NCBI GenBank assembly: GCA_030146405.1
Contig: JASLBS010000113.1
Span: 1-9,567 of the forward strand
Source of the DNA: Arthrobacter sp.
Lineage (GTDB): Bacteria; Actinomycetota; Actinomycetes; Actinomycetales; Micrococcaceae
DNA length: 9,567 bases
Direction of reading: 5' to 3'
The position numbers were made by a program, and so were the translations under genes. This document shows, one piece after another, positions 1 through 6,349 of the stretch. The stretch's first letter is position 1. The number at the start of each line of letters is the position of its first letter. The notes under the pieces are model-generated. The model worked only from the letters and a program-made list of their open reading frames with translations. It was not told the DNA's origin and searched no databases.

Positions 1-626
1 TGGTTGACCACGTAGCGGATGCTGAACACGGCGAGCACCAGGGACACGAGCACCCCGGCGACGGCTGCTGCGAACAGTCCCACGAAGGCGTTGCCCGAGA
101 GCGAGGCGGCCACCGCGGCGGCGAAGGCGCCGAAGAGCAGCTGGCCCTCGATGGCGATGTTCACCACGCCGGAGCGCTCGCAGAGCACACCCGAGAGGGA
201 ACCGAAGATGAGCGGGACCGCGAGGGTCACCGAGCCGGCGAGCAGGCCGTAGAGGGCCACGTTCGGAGTCCGGGCGCTGCCCACCACCCAGGTGAGGAAC
301 GCGATCAGGAACAGGAGCGAGAAGACGGCCAGCATCCAGGTGGGGATCTTCCGGTCCGCCCGCGTGTGCAGGACCGCGATGACGGCCAGGGCGATCAGTG
401 CCAGTGCGGCGACCCAGCCGATCAGCGTCGCGTCGACCACGATCGACGGCAGGACGATCGCGTCGGTCTGCTCGGACAGCCGGAAGGTGACGTCGTTGCG
501 CGGCGCCCCGAGGGCGAAGACGAACAGCGCGAGGAGCGCCATGACGGACAGGAGGATCGGGTTCTTCCAGCTCCGGACGGTCGGGTCCCCGGCCGTCGTT
601 GAAGGCGTGCTGGTTGCTGTGCTCAT
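1..626 (-). CDS. BMP-type (nucleoside) ABC transporter permease, second permease subunit, 3' part outside window
   Basis: This is an integral-membrane subunit of the BMP-family nucleoside importer, resembling NupQ/YufQ of Bacillus. The 208 visible codons are open to the window edge, so the C-terminal half is missing. After a short polar N-terminus (about residues 1-23) come hydrophobic segments at about 24-40, 58-87, 98-116, 123-147 and 160-200. The conserved membrane-permease motif VVNIAIEGQLLFGAF lies at about 154-168, parallel to FNIGAQGQILIGA in the neighbouring permease, so the two are distant paralogues expected to form a heterodimeric pore. The ATG start overlaps the upstream permease stop as ATGA (623-626), and a GGAG about 7 nt upstream lies inside that gene, which suggests translational coupling. 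Identity as a BPD_transp_2-type permease is confident; nucleoside specificity is inferred from the operon. Confidence 0.9.
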   Translation of the reverse strand, partial: MSTATSTPSTTAGDPTVRSWKNPILLSVMALLALFVFALGAPRNDVTFRLSEQTDAIVLPSIVVDATLIGWVAALALIALAVIAVLHTRADRKIPTWMLAVFSLLFLIAFLTWVVGSARTPNVALYGLLAGSVTLAVPLIFGSLSGVLCERSGVVNIAIEGQLLFGAFAAAVAASLSGNAFVGLFAAAVAGVLVSLVLAVFSIRYVVN

Positions 627-1999
627 GCGGCCGCTCCGGTCGAGGCTGAGGTGCGCTTCCCGGGTCCGCGCTTGGGAGCCCGGGACGACCCCGGGGCGGG
701 GAGCCGGAAGAGTGCGCGGATGAGGGGTGGCGCGGCGATGAAGAGGACGATCAGTGACTGCACCACGAGGACGATGTCGATGCTCGTGCCGGTGGACGCC
801 TGCATGGTCACGCCGCCGGCACGGAAGGCACCGAAGAGCAGGCCCGCGGCGAAGGTGCCCCAGGGGGAGGACCGGCCCAGCAGGGCGACGGTGATGGCGT
901 CGAAGCCGAAGCTCGCGGCCACCCCGGAGGTCAGCACCCGCTCCGTGCCGGCCACCTGCGCCACGCCTGCGAGACCGGCGAGGGCACCGGCGATCGCCAT
1001 GGCCAGGATGTACGCCCGGTTCACACTGACCCCGGCGGTGCGGGCGGCACTGGGGTTGGCTCCCACCGCGCGCAGCTCGAAGCCCACCGTGGACCGGTTG
1101 AGCAGCCACCACACGAAGACGGTGGCGAGGACCGCCACCACGAAGCCCCAGTGGAGGCGGAAGGCCGAGCCCAGCAGCAGCGGGTACTGCGCGCTGGCGT
1201 CCAGCTGCGGGCTGATCGGGTTGGTGGAGCCGGGCCGCTGGAAACCGGGGGTGGTGAGCAGGTACAGCACCAGGTTCGTGGCGATGTAGTTGAACATGAT
1301 GGTGAGGATCACCTCGTGCGCGCCGGTCCGTGCCTTGAGCAGCCCCACGAGACCGCCCCACAGAGCGCCTCCCACCAGGCCGGCGAACACCACGAGCAGG
1401 AGGTGCAGGCCCACCGGGAGGTGCAGGGTGAACCCGACCCACGCGGCGAAGGTCGCCCCGATGAGGATCTGGCCCTGGGCGCCGATGTTGAACAGGCCGG
1501 CGCGGAAGGCGAGCGCTACACCGAGCCCGGCACAGATCAGCGGGGTGGCCACCGTCAGGGTCTGGGTCAGCGGGTAGATCATCCGGGAGAAGGAGTCCGC
1601 CTGGAAGTTGATCACCGAGCCCTGGAAGAGCGCGATGTACGCACCCGAGGCGGCGGACCACGCGGCACCGAGCAAATCCTGCGGACGCCTGAAGAAGTAG
1701 GACGACGTCCGTGCGACGTCCTCGTCGGTGGCCGCGATGAGCAGACCGCCGATGATCAGTGAGAGCACCACGGAGAGGAAGGCCACGAGGGCGTTGCCGG
1801 TCATCACGCGCTCCAGGAGCGAGGACTCGGGCGCCGGGCCGGAGGCGTTCCCGGGAACGGCGGGGGGCTGCTTCTCCCCGTCGGCCGTCTCGACGGCGTT
1901 CTCGAGGCGCACCTCCTCCTGGCGTGCGGTGTCCTTCGCCTTACGGCGGCCGGACGAACCCTGGTCCGGTGCTGCCGGACGGTCCTGCTGCGGGTTCAC
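623..1999 (-). CDS. BMP-type (nucleoside) ABC transporter permease, first permease subunit
   Basis: This is a 458-residue inner-membrane permease of the BPD_transp_2 family, NupP/YufP-like, forming half of the nucleoside importer channel. It has a hydrophilic, charged N-terminus of about 65 residues before the first membrane segment (about 69-90). Further hydrophobic segments lie at about 143-165, 174-194, 198-222, 230-250, 284-300, 331-350, 365-392 and 407-429, followed by a basic C-terminal tail (about 430-458). The family motif FNIGAQGQILIGA is at 170-182, and the cytoplasmic loop FELRAVGANPSAARTAG, probably the ATPase contact, is at 307-323. The start is GTG, overlapping the ATPase stop as GTGA (1996-1999). 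A strong AAGGAG 4 nt upstream (2004-2009) supports this start over an internal Met at residue 66. The long polar N-terminal tail is the only unusual feature and may be poorly conserved. Confidence 0.93.
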   Translation of the reverse strand: MNPQQDRPAAPDQGSSGRRKAKDTARQEEVRLENAVETADGEKQPPAVPGNASGPAPESSLLERVMTGNALVAFLSVVLSLIIGGLLIAATDEDVARTSSYFFRRPQDLLGAAWSAASGAYIALFQGSVINFQADSFSRMIYPLTQTLTVATPLICAGLGVALAFRAGLFNIGAQGQILIGATFAAWVGFTLHLPVGLHLLLVVFAGLVGGALWGGLVGLLKARTGAHEVILTIMFNYIATNLVLYLLTTPGFQRPGSTNPISPQLDASAQYPLLLGSAFRLHWGFVVAVLATVFVWWLLNRSTVGFELRAVGANPSAARTAGVSVNRAYILAMAIAGALAGLAGVAQVAGTERVLTSGVAASFGFDAITVALLGRSSPWGTFAAGLLFGAFRAGGVTMQASTGTSIDIVLVVQSLIVLFIAAPPLIRALFRLPAPGSSRAPKRGPGKRTSASTGAAA

Positions 2000-3540
2000 A
2001 GGTCTCCTTCTCGAACGTCGTTGAACTGGGCCAGCGCCTCGTCGGCGGGCATGCCTGCCATCATCAGGCCGAGGACGTCACGGGAAACCGTGCCGGGCAC
2101 GATCCCCATCAGGCGGCCGCGATAGAGCACCGCGATGCGGTCGGCGAGCTCCAGGACCTCGTCGAGCTCCGTGGAGACGATGATCACGGGGGTGCCACTG
2201 TCACGCTCGGCCACGATCCGCCGGTGCAGGAACTCGATGGAGCCGACGTCGACGCCGCGGGTGGGCTGCGAGGCGATGAACAGCTTCAGCGGCCGCGAGA
2301 ACTCCCGCGCCATGACCACCTTCTGCTGGTTGCCGCCCGAGAGCGTTCCCGCGGCGGAGGACGCCGACTGCGTCCGGACGTCGTACTCGGCGATCTTCTC
2401 ACCGGCGTTGCTCTCCACCGCCGACGGTGACATGGACAGCCCCTTCGCGAAGGGTGCGGTGTCGTAGCGGTTCAGCACCAGGTTCTCCGCCACGGAGAAC
2501 GTGCCCACGAGACCGTCCACGCTGCGGTCCTCGGGGACGAATCCCACTCCGGCGTGGATGATCTGCTTCACGCTGCGGCCCACGAGTTCCTGCCCGCCGA
2601 GCGTGATGGAACCGCTGACGTGGCTCTGCAGCCCCATGATGGCCTCGGTCAGCTCGGTCTGGCCGTTGCCCTGCACACCGGCGACGGCGAGGATCTCCCC
2701 CTCGGCCACCTCGAAGCTCAAACCGTCCACCACGCGCTGTCCGCTGGAGGCCTGCACCGTGAGGTCCCGCACCACGAAGGTCGCCTCGCCGGGTGTGGCC
2801 GGTTGCTTGTCCAGGGTCAGGTTCACCGAGCGCCCCACCATGAGGGAGGCGAGCTCCGTGGTCGACGCCGTGGGATCGGCGGTCCCCACCACCTTGCCGC
2901 GACGAATCACGGTGATCACGTCGGAGACGGCCTTCACCTCGCGCAGCTTGTGGGAAATGAACACGATGGACTTCCCGTCCGCCGTGAGCTGGGCCATGAT
3001 GCGCAGCAGCTCGTCGGTCTCCTTCGGGGTGAGGACGGCGGTGGGTTCGTCGAGGATCAGCACCTCTGCGTCGCGCACGAGGGCCTTGATGATCTCCACG
3101 CGCTGCTGCACGCCCACGGGGAGGTCCTCGACCACGGCGTCGGGGTCGACGTCGAACCCGTACTGGTCGGAGATCTGACGGACCCGCGTGCGGGTGTCCT
3201 GGAGGTTCAGCAGGCCCGCGCCGCGCGTGGACTCGTTGCCGAGCGCCACGTTCTCCGCCACGGTGAAGACCGGCACCAGCATGAAGTGCTGGTGGACCAT
3301 CCCGATGCCCGCCGCCATGGCGTCGCCGGGGCCCTTGAAGCTCACGGGCTCGTCGTCGACCAGGATCCGACCCTCCGTGGGGTCGTAGAGCCCGTACAGC
3401 ACGTTCATGAGGGTGGACTTGCCCGCCCCGTTCTCCCCGAGCAGGCTGTGCACCTGTCCGGGTTCCACGACGAGGTCGATGGAGTCATTGGCGACGAGCG
3501 ACCCGAAGCGCTTCGTGATGCCGATCAGTTCGAGTTTCAC
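1996..3540 (-). CDS. BMP-type (nucleoside) ABC transporter ATP-binding protein, two fused ATPase domains
   Basis: This is the 514-residue cytoplasmic motor of the importer, NupO/YufO-like, with two ABC ATPase domains in tandem as in the sugar and nucleoside (CUT2-like) class. Domain 1 has Walker A GENGAGKST at 35-43, a Q-loop near MVHQHFML (81-88), signature VGVQQ at 142-146, Walker B LILDEP at 161-166 and the switch histidine in SHKL (196-199). Domain 2 is degenerate: GVQGNGQTEL at 288-297 replaces Walker A, LSGGNQQK at 400-407 is a good signature, and IASQPTRGVD (422-431) has Gln where the catalytic Glu would be. This asymmetry is normal for the family and implies one active hydrolysis site. 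The start is GTG, with only a weak GGCAGAG ribosome site upstream; an in-frame stop eight codons upstream rules out much extension. The gene overlaps the next permease by 4 bp and lies 160 bp after the lipoprotein gene. Confidence 0.95.
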   Translation of the reverse strand: MKLELIGITKRFGSLVANDSIDLVVEPGQVHSLLGENGAGKSTLMNVLYGLYDPTEGRILVDDEPVSFKGPGDAMAAGIGMVHQHFMLVPVFTVAENVALGNESTRGAGLLNLQDTRTRVRQISDQYGFDVDPDAVVEDLPVGVQQRVEIIKALVRDAEVLILDEPTAVLTPKETDELLRIMAQLTADGKSIVFISHKLREVKAVSDVITVIRRGKVVGTADPTASTTELASLMVGRSVNLTLDKQPATPGEATFVVRDLTVQASSGQRVVDGLSFEVAEGEILAVAGVQGNGQTELTEAIMGLQSHVSGSITLGGQELVGRSVKQIIHAGVGFVPEDRSVDGLVGTFSVAENLVLNRYDTAPFAKGLSMSPSAVESNAGEKIAEYDVRTQSASSAAGTLSGGNQQKVVMAREFSRPLKLFIASQPTRGVDVGSIEFLHRRIVAERDSGTPVIIVSTELDEVLELADRIAVLYRGRLMGIVPGTVSRDVLGLMMAGMPADEALAQFNDVREGDL

Positions 3541-3641
3541 AACTCTGCCAGCCTGTTCTGTTCAGTCCTGCTCAATTCGCGGAAGTCCTCGTGAAGGATA
3601 CCGGGTGCACCTCCGTGCTCCGTACCGGTGGTGCACATGGA

Positions 3642-3674
3642 ACCGCCCCCCTCCCCGACGGGGAAGGAGGCGGT
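3642..3674 (-). terminator. GC-rich hairpin between lipoprotein and ATPase genes, candidate partial terminator or mRNA-stabilising stem
   Basis: Arms 3642-3657 and 3659-3674 pair over 16 positions with two C-A mismatches. The innermost pairs must open to give a small loop around 3655-3661. The stem begins 26 nt past the lipoprotein stop codon. No U-tract follows on the minus strand, so a classic intrinsic terminator is unlikely. A hairpin at this place in a binding-protein-dependent operon commonly lowers downstream expression or protects the 5' message, leaving binding protein in excess over ATPase and permeases. That role is inference. Confidence 0.5.
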
Positions 3675-3700
3675 CCTCAGCTTCCGGTGCTGCTGCGGTG

Positions 3701-4813
3701 CTACTCCGGGCTTGCGTCGGAGTCGATCTCGATCTCGCCCGAGATGATCTGCTCGCGCAGCTCGTCCAGCGTGGCCTGCAGGTCCGCCGGGACGTTGGCC
3801 TCCTGGTCATGGAAGGGGGCCAGCGCCACCCCACCGTTCTCCAGCGTGCCCACGTACGGCGTGTTGTCGAAATTGCCCTCGACGTCGCTCGAGATGACAT
3901 CCTCCACGGCGTCGCCCATGAGCTTCATGACCGAGGTGAGGATGAATTCCTGGCCGGTGTTCGCGGTCAGGAAGCCGTCCGAGTCCACCCAGATGGCCCT
4001 GACGTCGCGGCCGTCGGCGTTGGCCTCCACGACGGCGTCGAGGGTACCCGCACCCACCGGGCCGGCCACGGGCATGATGATGTCCGCACCCTCGTTGATG
4101 AAGTTCTGCGTGTTGTTCTTGCCGGCGGCGGCGTCCTCGAAGTTGCCCACGAACGTACCGTTCTGGGACTCCTTGTCCCAGCCCAGCAGTTCGACGTCCC
4201 CGCCGGTCTCATTGTTGAAGTAGTCCACACCCTCGGCGAAACCGTCCATGAAGATGGTGACGGTGGGGATGTTGATGCCACCGTACGTGGCGACCTTGCC
4301 GGACTCCGTGGTCGCTGCCGCCGCGTAGCCCGCGAGGAAGGCGGCCTGCGCGGTGTCGTAGATGATCGGCTTCACGTTGGGGAGTTCGATCGTGTTGTCG
4401 TCGACGATCGCGAAGTGCGCGTCCGGGTTCCGCTCGGCCGTCTCCAGGGTGGTGTCCGCGAGCAGGAAGCCGACGGTGATGGTGATGTCACAGCCGTTGT
4501 TCATCATGCCGTCCAGGTTGGGACCGAAGTCGGTCTCCGCCTGCGACTCCGCCTGGTTGATCTCGATACCGAGATCGTCCCGGGCACGGGTGAGTCCCTC
4601 GTAGCTGGACTGGTTGAACGAGCGGTCGTTGAATCCGCCGGAGTCGGAGACGATGCAACCGAGGTAGTCGGCGCTCGCCTCGGAGCCCGAACCGGCGTCG
4701 TTCGTCTCCTCGGCGGGCGGCGCTCCGCAGCCGGTGAGGACGAGGGCCGATACGCCGAGGACGGCGGCGGACAGGCCTGTGCCGCGCGAGAAGGCGCGCA
4801 GTGAGTTCTTCAA
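3701..4813 (-). CDS. BMP family substrate-binding lipoprotein (nucleoside ABC importer)
   Basis: This is a 370-residue extracellular, membrane-anchored binding protein of the BMP/PnrA (TmpC) family, which captures nucleosides for the importer encoded downstream. A lipoprotein signal peptide is clear: basic N-terminus (K2, R6, R10), hydrophobic core about 14-26, lipobox LTGC at 26-29 with lipidated Cys29, then an acidic Gly/Ser-rich linker to about residue 48. The family hallmark DSGGFNDRSFNQ lies at 58-69, followed by GFLLAD (115-120), FLAGYAAA (159-166), GGINIPTVTIFMDGFAEG (178-195), PVAGPVGAGT (248-257) and WVDSDG (275-280). The chosen start is TTG at 4813, because it begins the signal peptide directly and has GGAGG 4 nt upstream. 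An in-frame ATG at 4924 would add 37 polar residues and spoil the signal. It is the first gene of the importer operon. Purine nucleosides are the likely ligand by family; this is not proven here. Confidence 0.93.
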   Translation of the reverse strand: MKNSLRAFSRGTGLSAAVLGVSALVLTGCGAPPAEETNDAGSGSEASADYLGCIVSDSGGFNDRSFNQSSYEGLTRARDDLGIEINQAESQAETDFGPNLDGMMNNGCDITITVGFLLADTTLETAERNPDAHFAIVDDNTIELPNVKPIIYDTAQAAFLAGYAAAATTESGKVATYGGINIPTVTIFMDGFAEGVDYFNNETGGDVELLGWDKESQNGTFVGNFEDAAAGKNNTQNFINEGADIIMPVAGPVGAGTLDAVVEANADGRDVRAIWVDSDGFLTANTGQEFILTSVMKLMGDAVEDVISSDVEGNFDNTPYVGTLENGGVALAPFHDQEANVPADLQATLDELREQIISGEIEIDSDASPE

Positions 4814-4938
4814 AATTCCTCCAGGAAAGAAATGCGCCACGGGGTCGAGGTCCGGCGGACACCGCCCCCTGATCTCGCTCGATCCAGGGCCGTGCGTAGC
4901 CGGATGACCGTGGCACCGCGACACCGTCGGTGCTGCAT
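4810..4938 (-). other. Possible 42-codon leader ORF overlapping the lipoprotein start
   Basis: An ATG at 4936-4938 opens a frame of 42 codons that ends in TGA at 4810-4812. This stop overlaps the lipoprotein TTG start as TTGA. The ATG lies only a few bases after the transcription start expected from the candidate -10 box, so it would be near-leaderless, and it has no ribosome site. The encoded peptide begins MQHRRCRG, is rich in arginine and ends FLEEF. I recognise no family. Arg-rich composition and openness in other frames are typical of chance ORFs in GC-rich DNA, so this is a candidate only. If translated, it could couple ribosome flow to the lipoprotein gene. Confidence 0.2.
4818..4822 (-). 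promoter_or_regulatory. Ribosome binding site deciding the TTG start of the BMP lipoprotein
   Basis: A perfect GGAGG on the minus strand sits 4 nt before TTG at 4811-4813. The spacing is short but workable (GGAGGA with 3 nt if the next A is counted). No other start codon in the frame gives both a ribosome site and an intact lipoprotein signal peptide. Confidence 0.7.
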
Positions 4939-4948
4939 GTATTGGGAT

Positions 4949-4977
4949 ATCCTACGGGCCGCGTGATGCGGAACACT
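4949..4977 (-). promoter_or_regulatory. Candidate SigA-type promoter of the importer operon
   Basis: On the minus strand TAGGAT (4949-4954) fits the actinobacterial -10 consensus TANNNT. GTGTTC (4971-4976) lies 16 bp upstream as a weak -35; AGTGTT at 4972-4977 with 17 bp is equivalent. Transcription would begin near 4942, giving a leader of about 130 nt before the TTG start. The -10 overlaps the palindrome GGATATCC (4945-4952). Confidence 0.4.
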
Positions 4978-4984
4978 ACCGGGG

Positions 4985-4998
4985 CCACGGGCCCGCGG
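4985..4998. repeat. 14-bp near-perfect GC palindrome just upstream of the importer promoter
   Basis: CCACGGGCCCGCGG is symmetrical except for one base pair of its seven. It starts 8 bp beyond the candidate -35 hexamer on the upstream side, between the end of the amidohydrolase gene and the promoter. It could be a regulator site or part of a weak rho-dependent termination zone for the amidohydrolase message; composition alone also makes such palindromes fairly likely. Confidence 0.25.
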
Positions 4999-5054
4999 TG
5001 ATCGTTCGGATTTCGTTGTCGCGGGGCCGCCGCAGGACCGAAGCCCTTACCCAC

Positions 5055-6260
5055 TCAGGTGTCGGCGTCGAAGACCGCCCGGAGCGCTGCCGCTGCCATG
5101 ACCCGGATCCCGCAGGAGATGGCGGCCTCGTCGGGGGCGTAGTCACCGCGGTGCAGGTCGAACGTCTCGCCCCCGGGGGTACGCGTACCGAGCCTCATCA
5201 TGGCGCCCGGGACCTGCTGCGTCATCCAGGCGAAGTCCTCGCCGCCCATGGACTGCGGCGTGAGCACGACGGCGCCCGAGCCCAGTTCCGCGCGCGCAGC
5301 AGCTTCCAGGAGCCCCGTCTCGGCCTCCTGGTTGACCACGGGCGGGACGCCGCGGATGTGCTGGAGTTTCACGTCCACGCCGAACGGGGCGGCGACCTCG
5401 CGCACCACCCGGTCCAGCAGTTCGCCCGCGGACTCCCACGCCTCGGCGTCCAGGCAGCGCAGCGTGCCGGACAGGAAGCCCTGCGCGGGAATGGCGTTGG
5501 GGGCGGAGCCCGCGTGGATCTGGCCCCACACCACCGACACGGCGCTGCGTACGTCGATCCGGCGCGAGAGGACTGCGGGTACGTTCACGGCAATGGCGGC
5601 GAGCGCGAACACGAGATCCTCGGTGAGGTGCGGGCGCGAGGTGTGACCACCCCGTCCGCTGAGTTCCACGCGGAGGGTGTCCGAGGCCGAGGTGATGGCA
5701 CCGATCCGCGTCCCCACCATCCCCACGTCGATCCGCGGATCGCAGTGGAGGGCGAGAATGCGCGGTATGCCACGGAGAACACCCTGGGCGATCACGTCGA
5801 GCGCGCCACCGGGCATCATCTCCTCGGCCGGCTGGAAGATGATCCGCACGGTACCCGTGAACGGTGTCTCCGCGTCGAGCTCCGCGAGCACCAGGGCCAC
5901 GCCGAGCATCACGGTGGCGTGGATGTCATGACCGCAGGAGTGGGCCACACCGGTGGTCTCCGAGGCGTACGGAAGACCGGTCTCCTCGATGATGGGCAGG
6001 GCGTCGATGTCCGCCCGCAGACCGAGACGAACGGGGCCCCGCCCGATGTCCACGAAGGCACCGGTGCCCTCGAGGCGCTGGGGCGTGAGCCCTGCCTGCT
6101 CGAGCCGCGCCACGAGGACGTCGGTGGTGCGCTCCTCGCCGTACGACAGCTCGGGGTTGCGGTGGATGTCCCGCCGGATCCCGATCAGCTCGGCGAGGTA
6201 GGGATCCAGGGAAGCACCTACGCGGGAGATCGACGAACTCTGGGTGCTCAGTTTTTCCAC
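5055..6260 (-). CDS. M20D-family metallo-amidohydrolase (hippurate / N-acyl amino acid hydrolase type)
   Basis: This is a 401-residue cytoplasmic metallopeptidase-fold enzyme that cleaves an amide bond, typically releasing an amino acid from an N-acyl, N-benzoyl or similar conjugate. The M20D markers are complete: RADIDALPI at 82-90, metal-binding CGHD at 109-112 (C109, H111), FQPAEE at 142-147 (E146, E147), H172 in LHCDP, the dimerisation-domain GRGGHTSRP at 202-210 with H206, SMGGEDF at 337-343 and the C-terminal ligand H370. Length matches the family (about 380-440). There is no signal peptide or membrane segment. The GTG start has a weak ribosome site, but an in-frame stop four codons upstream leaves no better choice. 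It sits 241 bp upstream of the nucleoside importer and 89 bp after the guanylyltransferase gene, all on the same strand. The natural substrate cannot be told from sequence. Confidence 0.9.
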   Translation of the reverse strand: MEKLSTQSSSISRVGASLDPYLAELIGIRRDIHRNPELSYGEERTTDVLVARLEQAGLTPQRLEGTGAFVDIGRGPVRLGLRADIDALPIIEETGLPYASETTGVAHSCGHDIHATVMLGVALVLAELDAETPFTGTVRIIFQPAEEMMPGGALDVIAQGVLRGIPRILALHCDPRIDVGMVGTRIGAITSASDTLRVELSGRGGHTSRPHLTEDLVFALAAIAVNVPAVLSRRIDVRSAVSVVWGQIHAGSAPNAIPAQGFLSGTLRCLDAEAWESAGELLDRVVREVAAPFGVDVKLQHIRGVPPVVNQEAETGLLEAAARAELGSGAVVLTPQSMGGEDFAWMTQQVPGAMMRLGTRTPGGETFDLHRGDYAPDEAAISCGIRVMAAAALRAVFDADT

Positions 6261-6298
6261 CTGCCCAGCCTACCGACCGAGGGACCTCCACCTCGAAA

Positions 6299-6335
6299 GG
6301 CGCGGGTCATGGGGCGTCGCCGCAGAACCCGCACC
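6299..6335 (-). terminator. Hairpin after the guanylyltransferase gene, weak candidate terminator
   Basis: Arms 6299-6307 and 6327-6335 form nine pairs including one G-U on the minus strand, enclosing a 19-nt loop that can form its own small GGCG/CGCC stem. It begins about 15 nt after the guanylyltransferase stop. On the minus strand only CTTTC follows. A better T-rich run (positions 6336-6349) follows the stem on the plus strand, where no gene ends. Either strand use is uncertain. Confidence 0.35.
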
Positions 6336-6349
6336 CTTTTCCTCTTTCC

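Noticed and set aside
2554..3594. 346-codon plus-strand frame opposite the ATPase
   Set aside because: It is antisense to an ATPase with all motifs intact, and its composition is that of a mirrored GC-rich gene.
3407..4804. 465-codon open frame on the plus strand opposite the lipoprotein and ATPase start
   Set aside because: It is a shadow of the real minus-strand genes: low complexity Val/Gly/Arg-rich, and it crosses the intergenic region.
4488..5054. 188-codon minus-strand frame through the importer leader and the lipoprotein 5' end
   Set aside because: It overlaps the lipoprotein in another frame, is Arg-rich and lacks a recognisable domain; the lipoprotein frame has clear family motifs.
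6299..6349. Hairpin followed by a T-rich run on the plus strand as an intrinsic terminator
   Set aside because: No plus-strand gene ends there. It was kept only as a weak stem after manC, and the T-rich run is probably just the purine-rich end of the manC downstream region.
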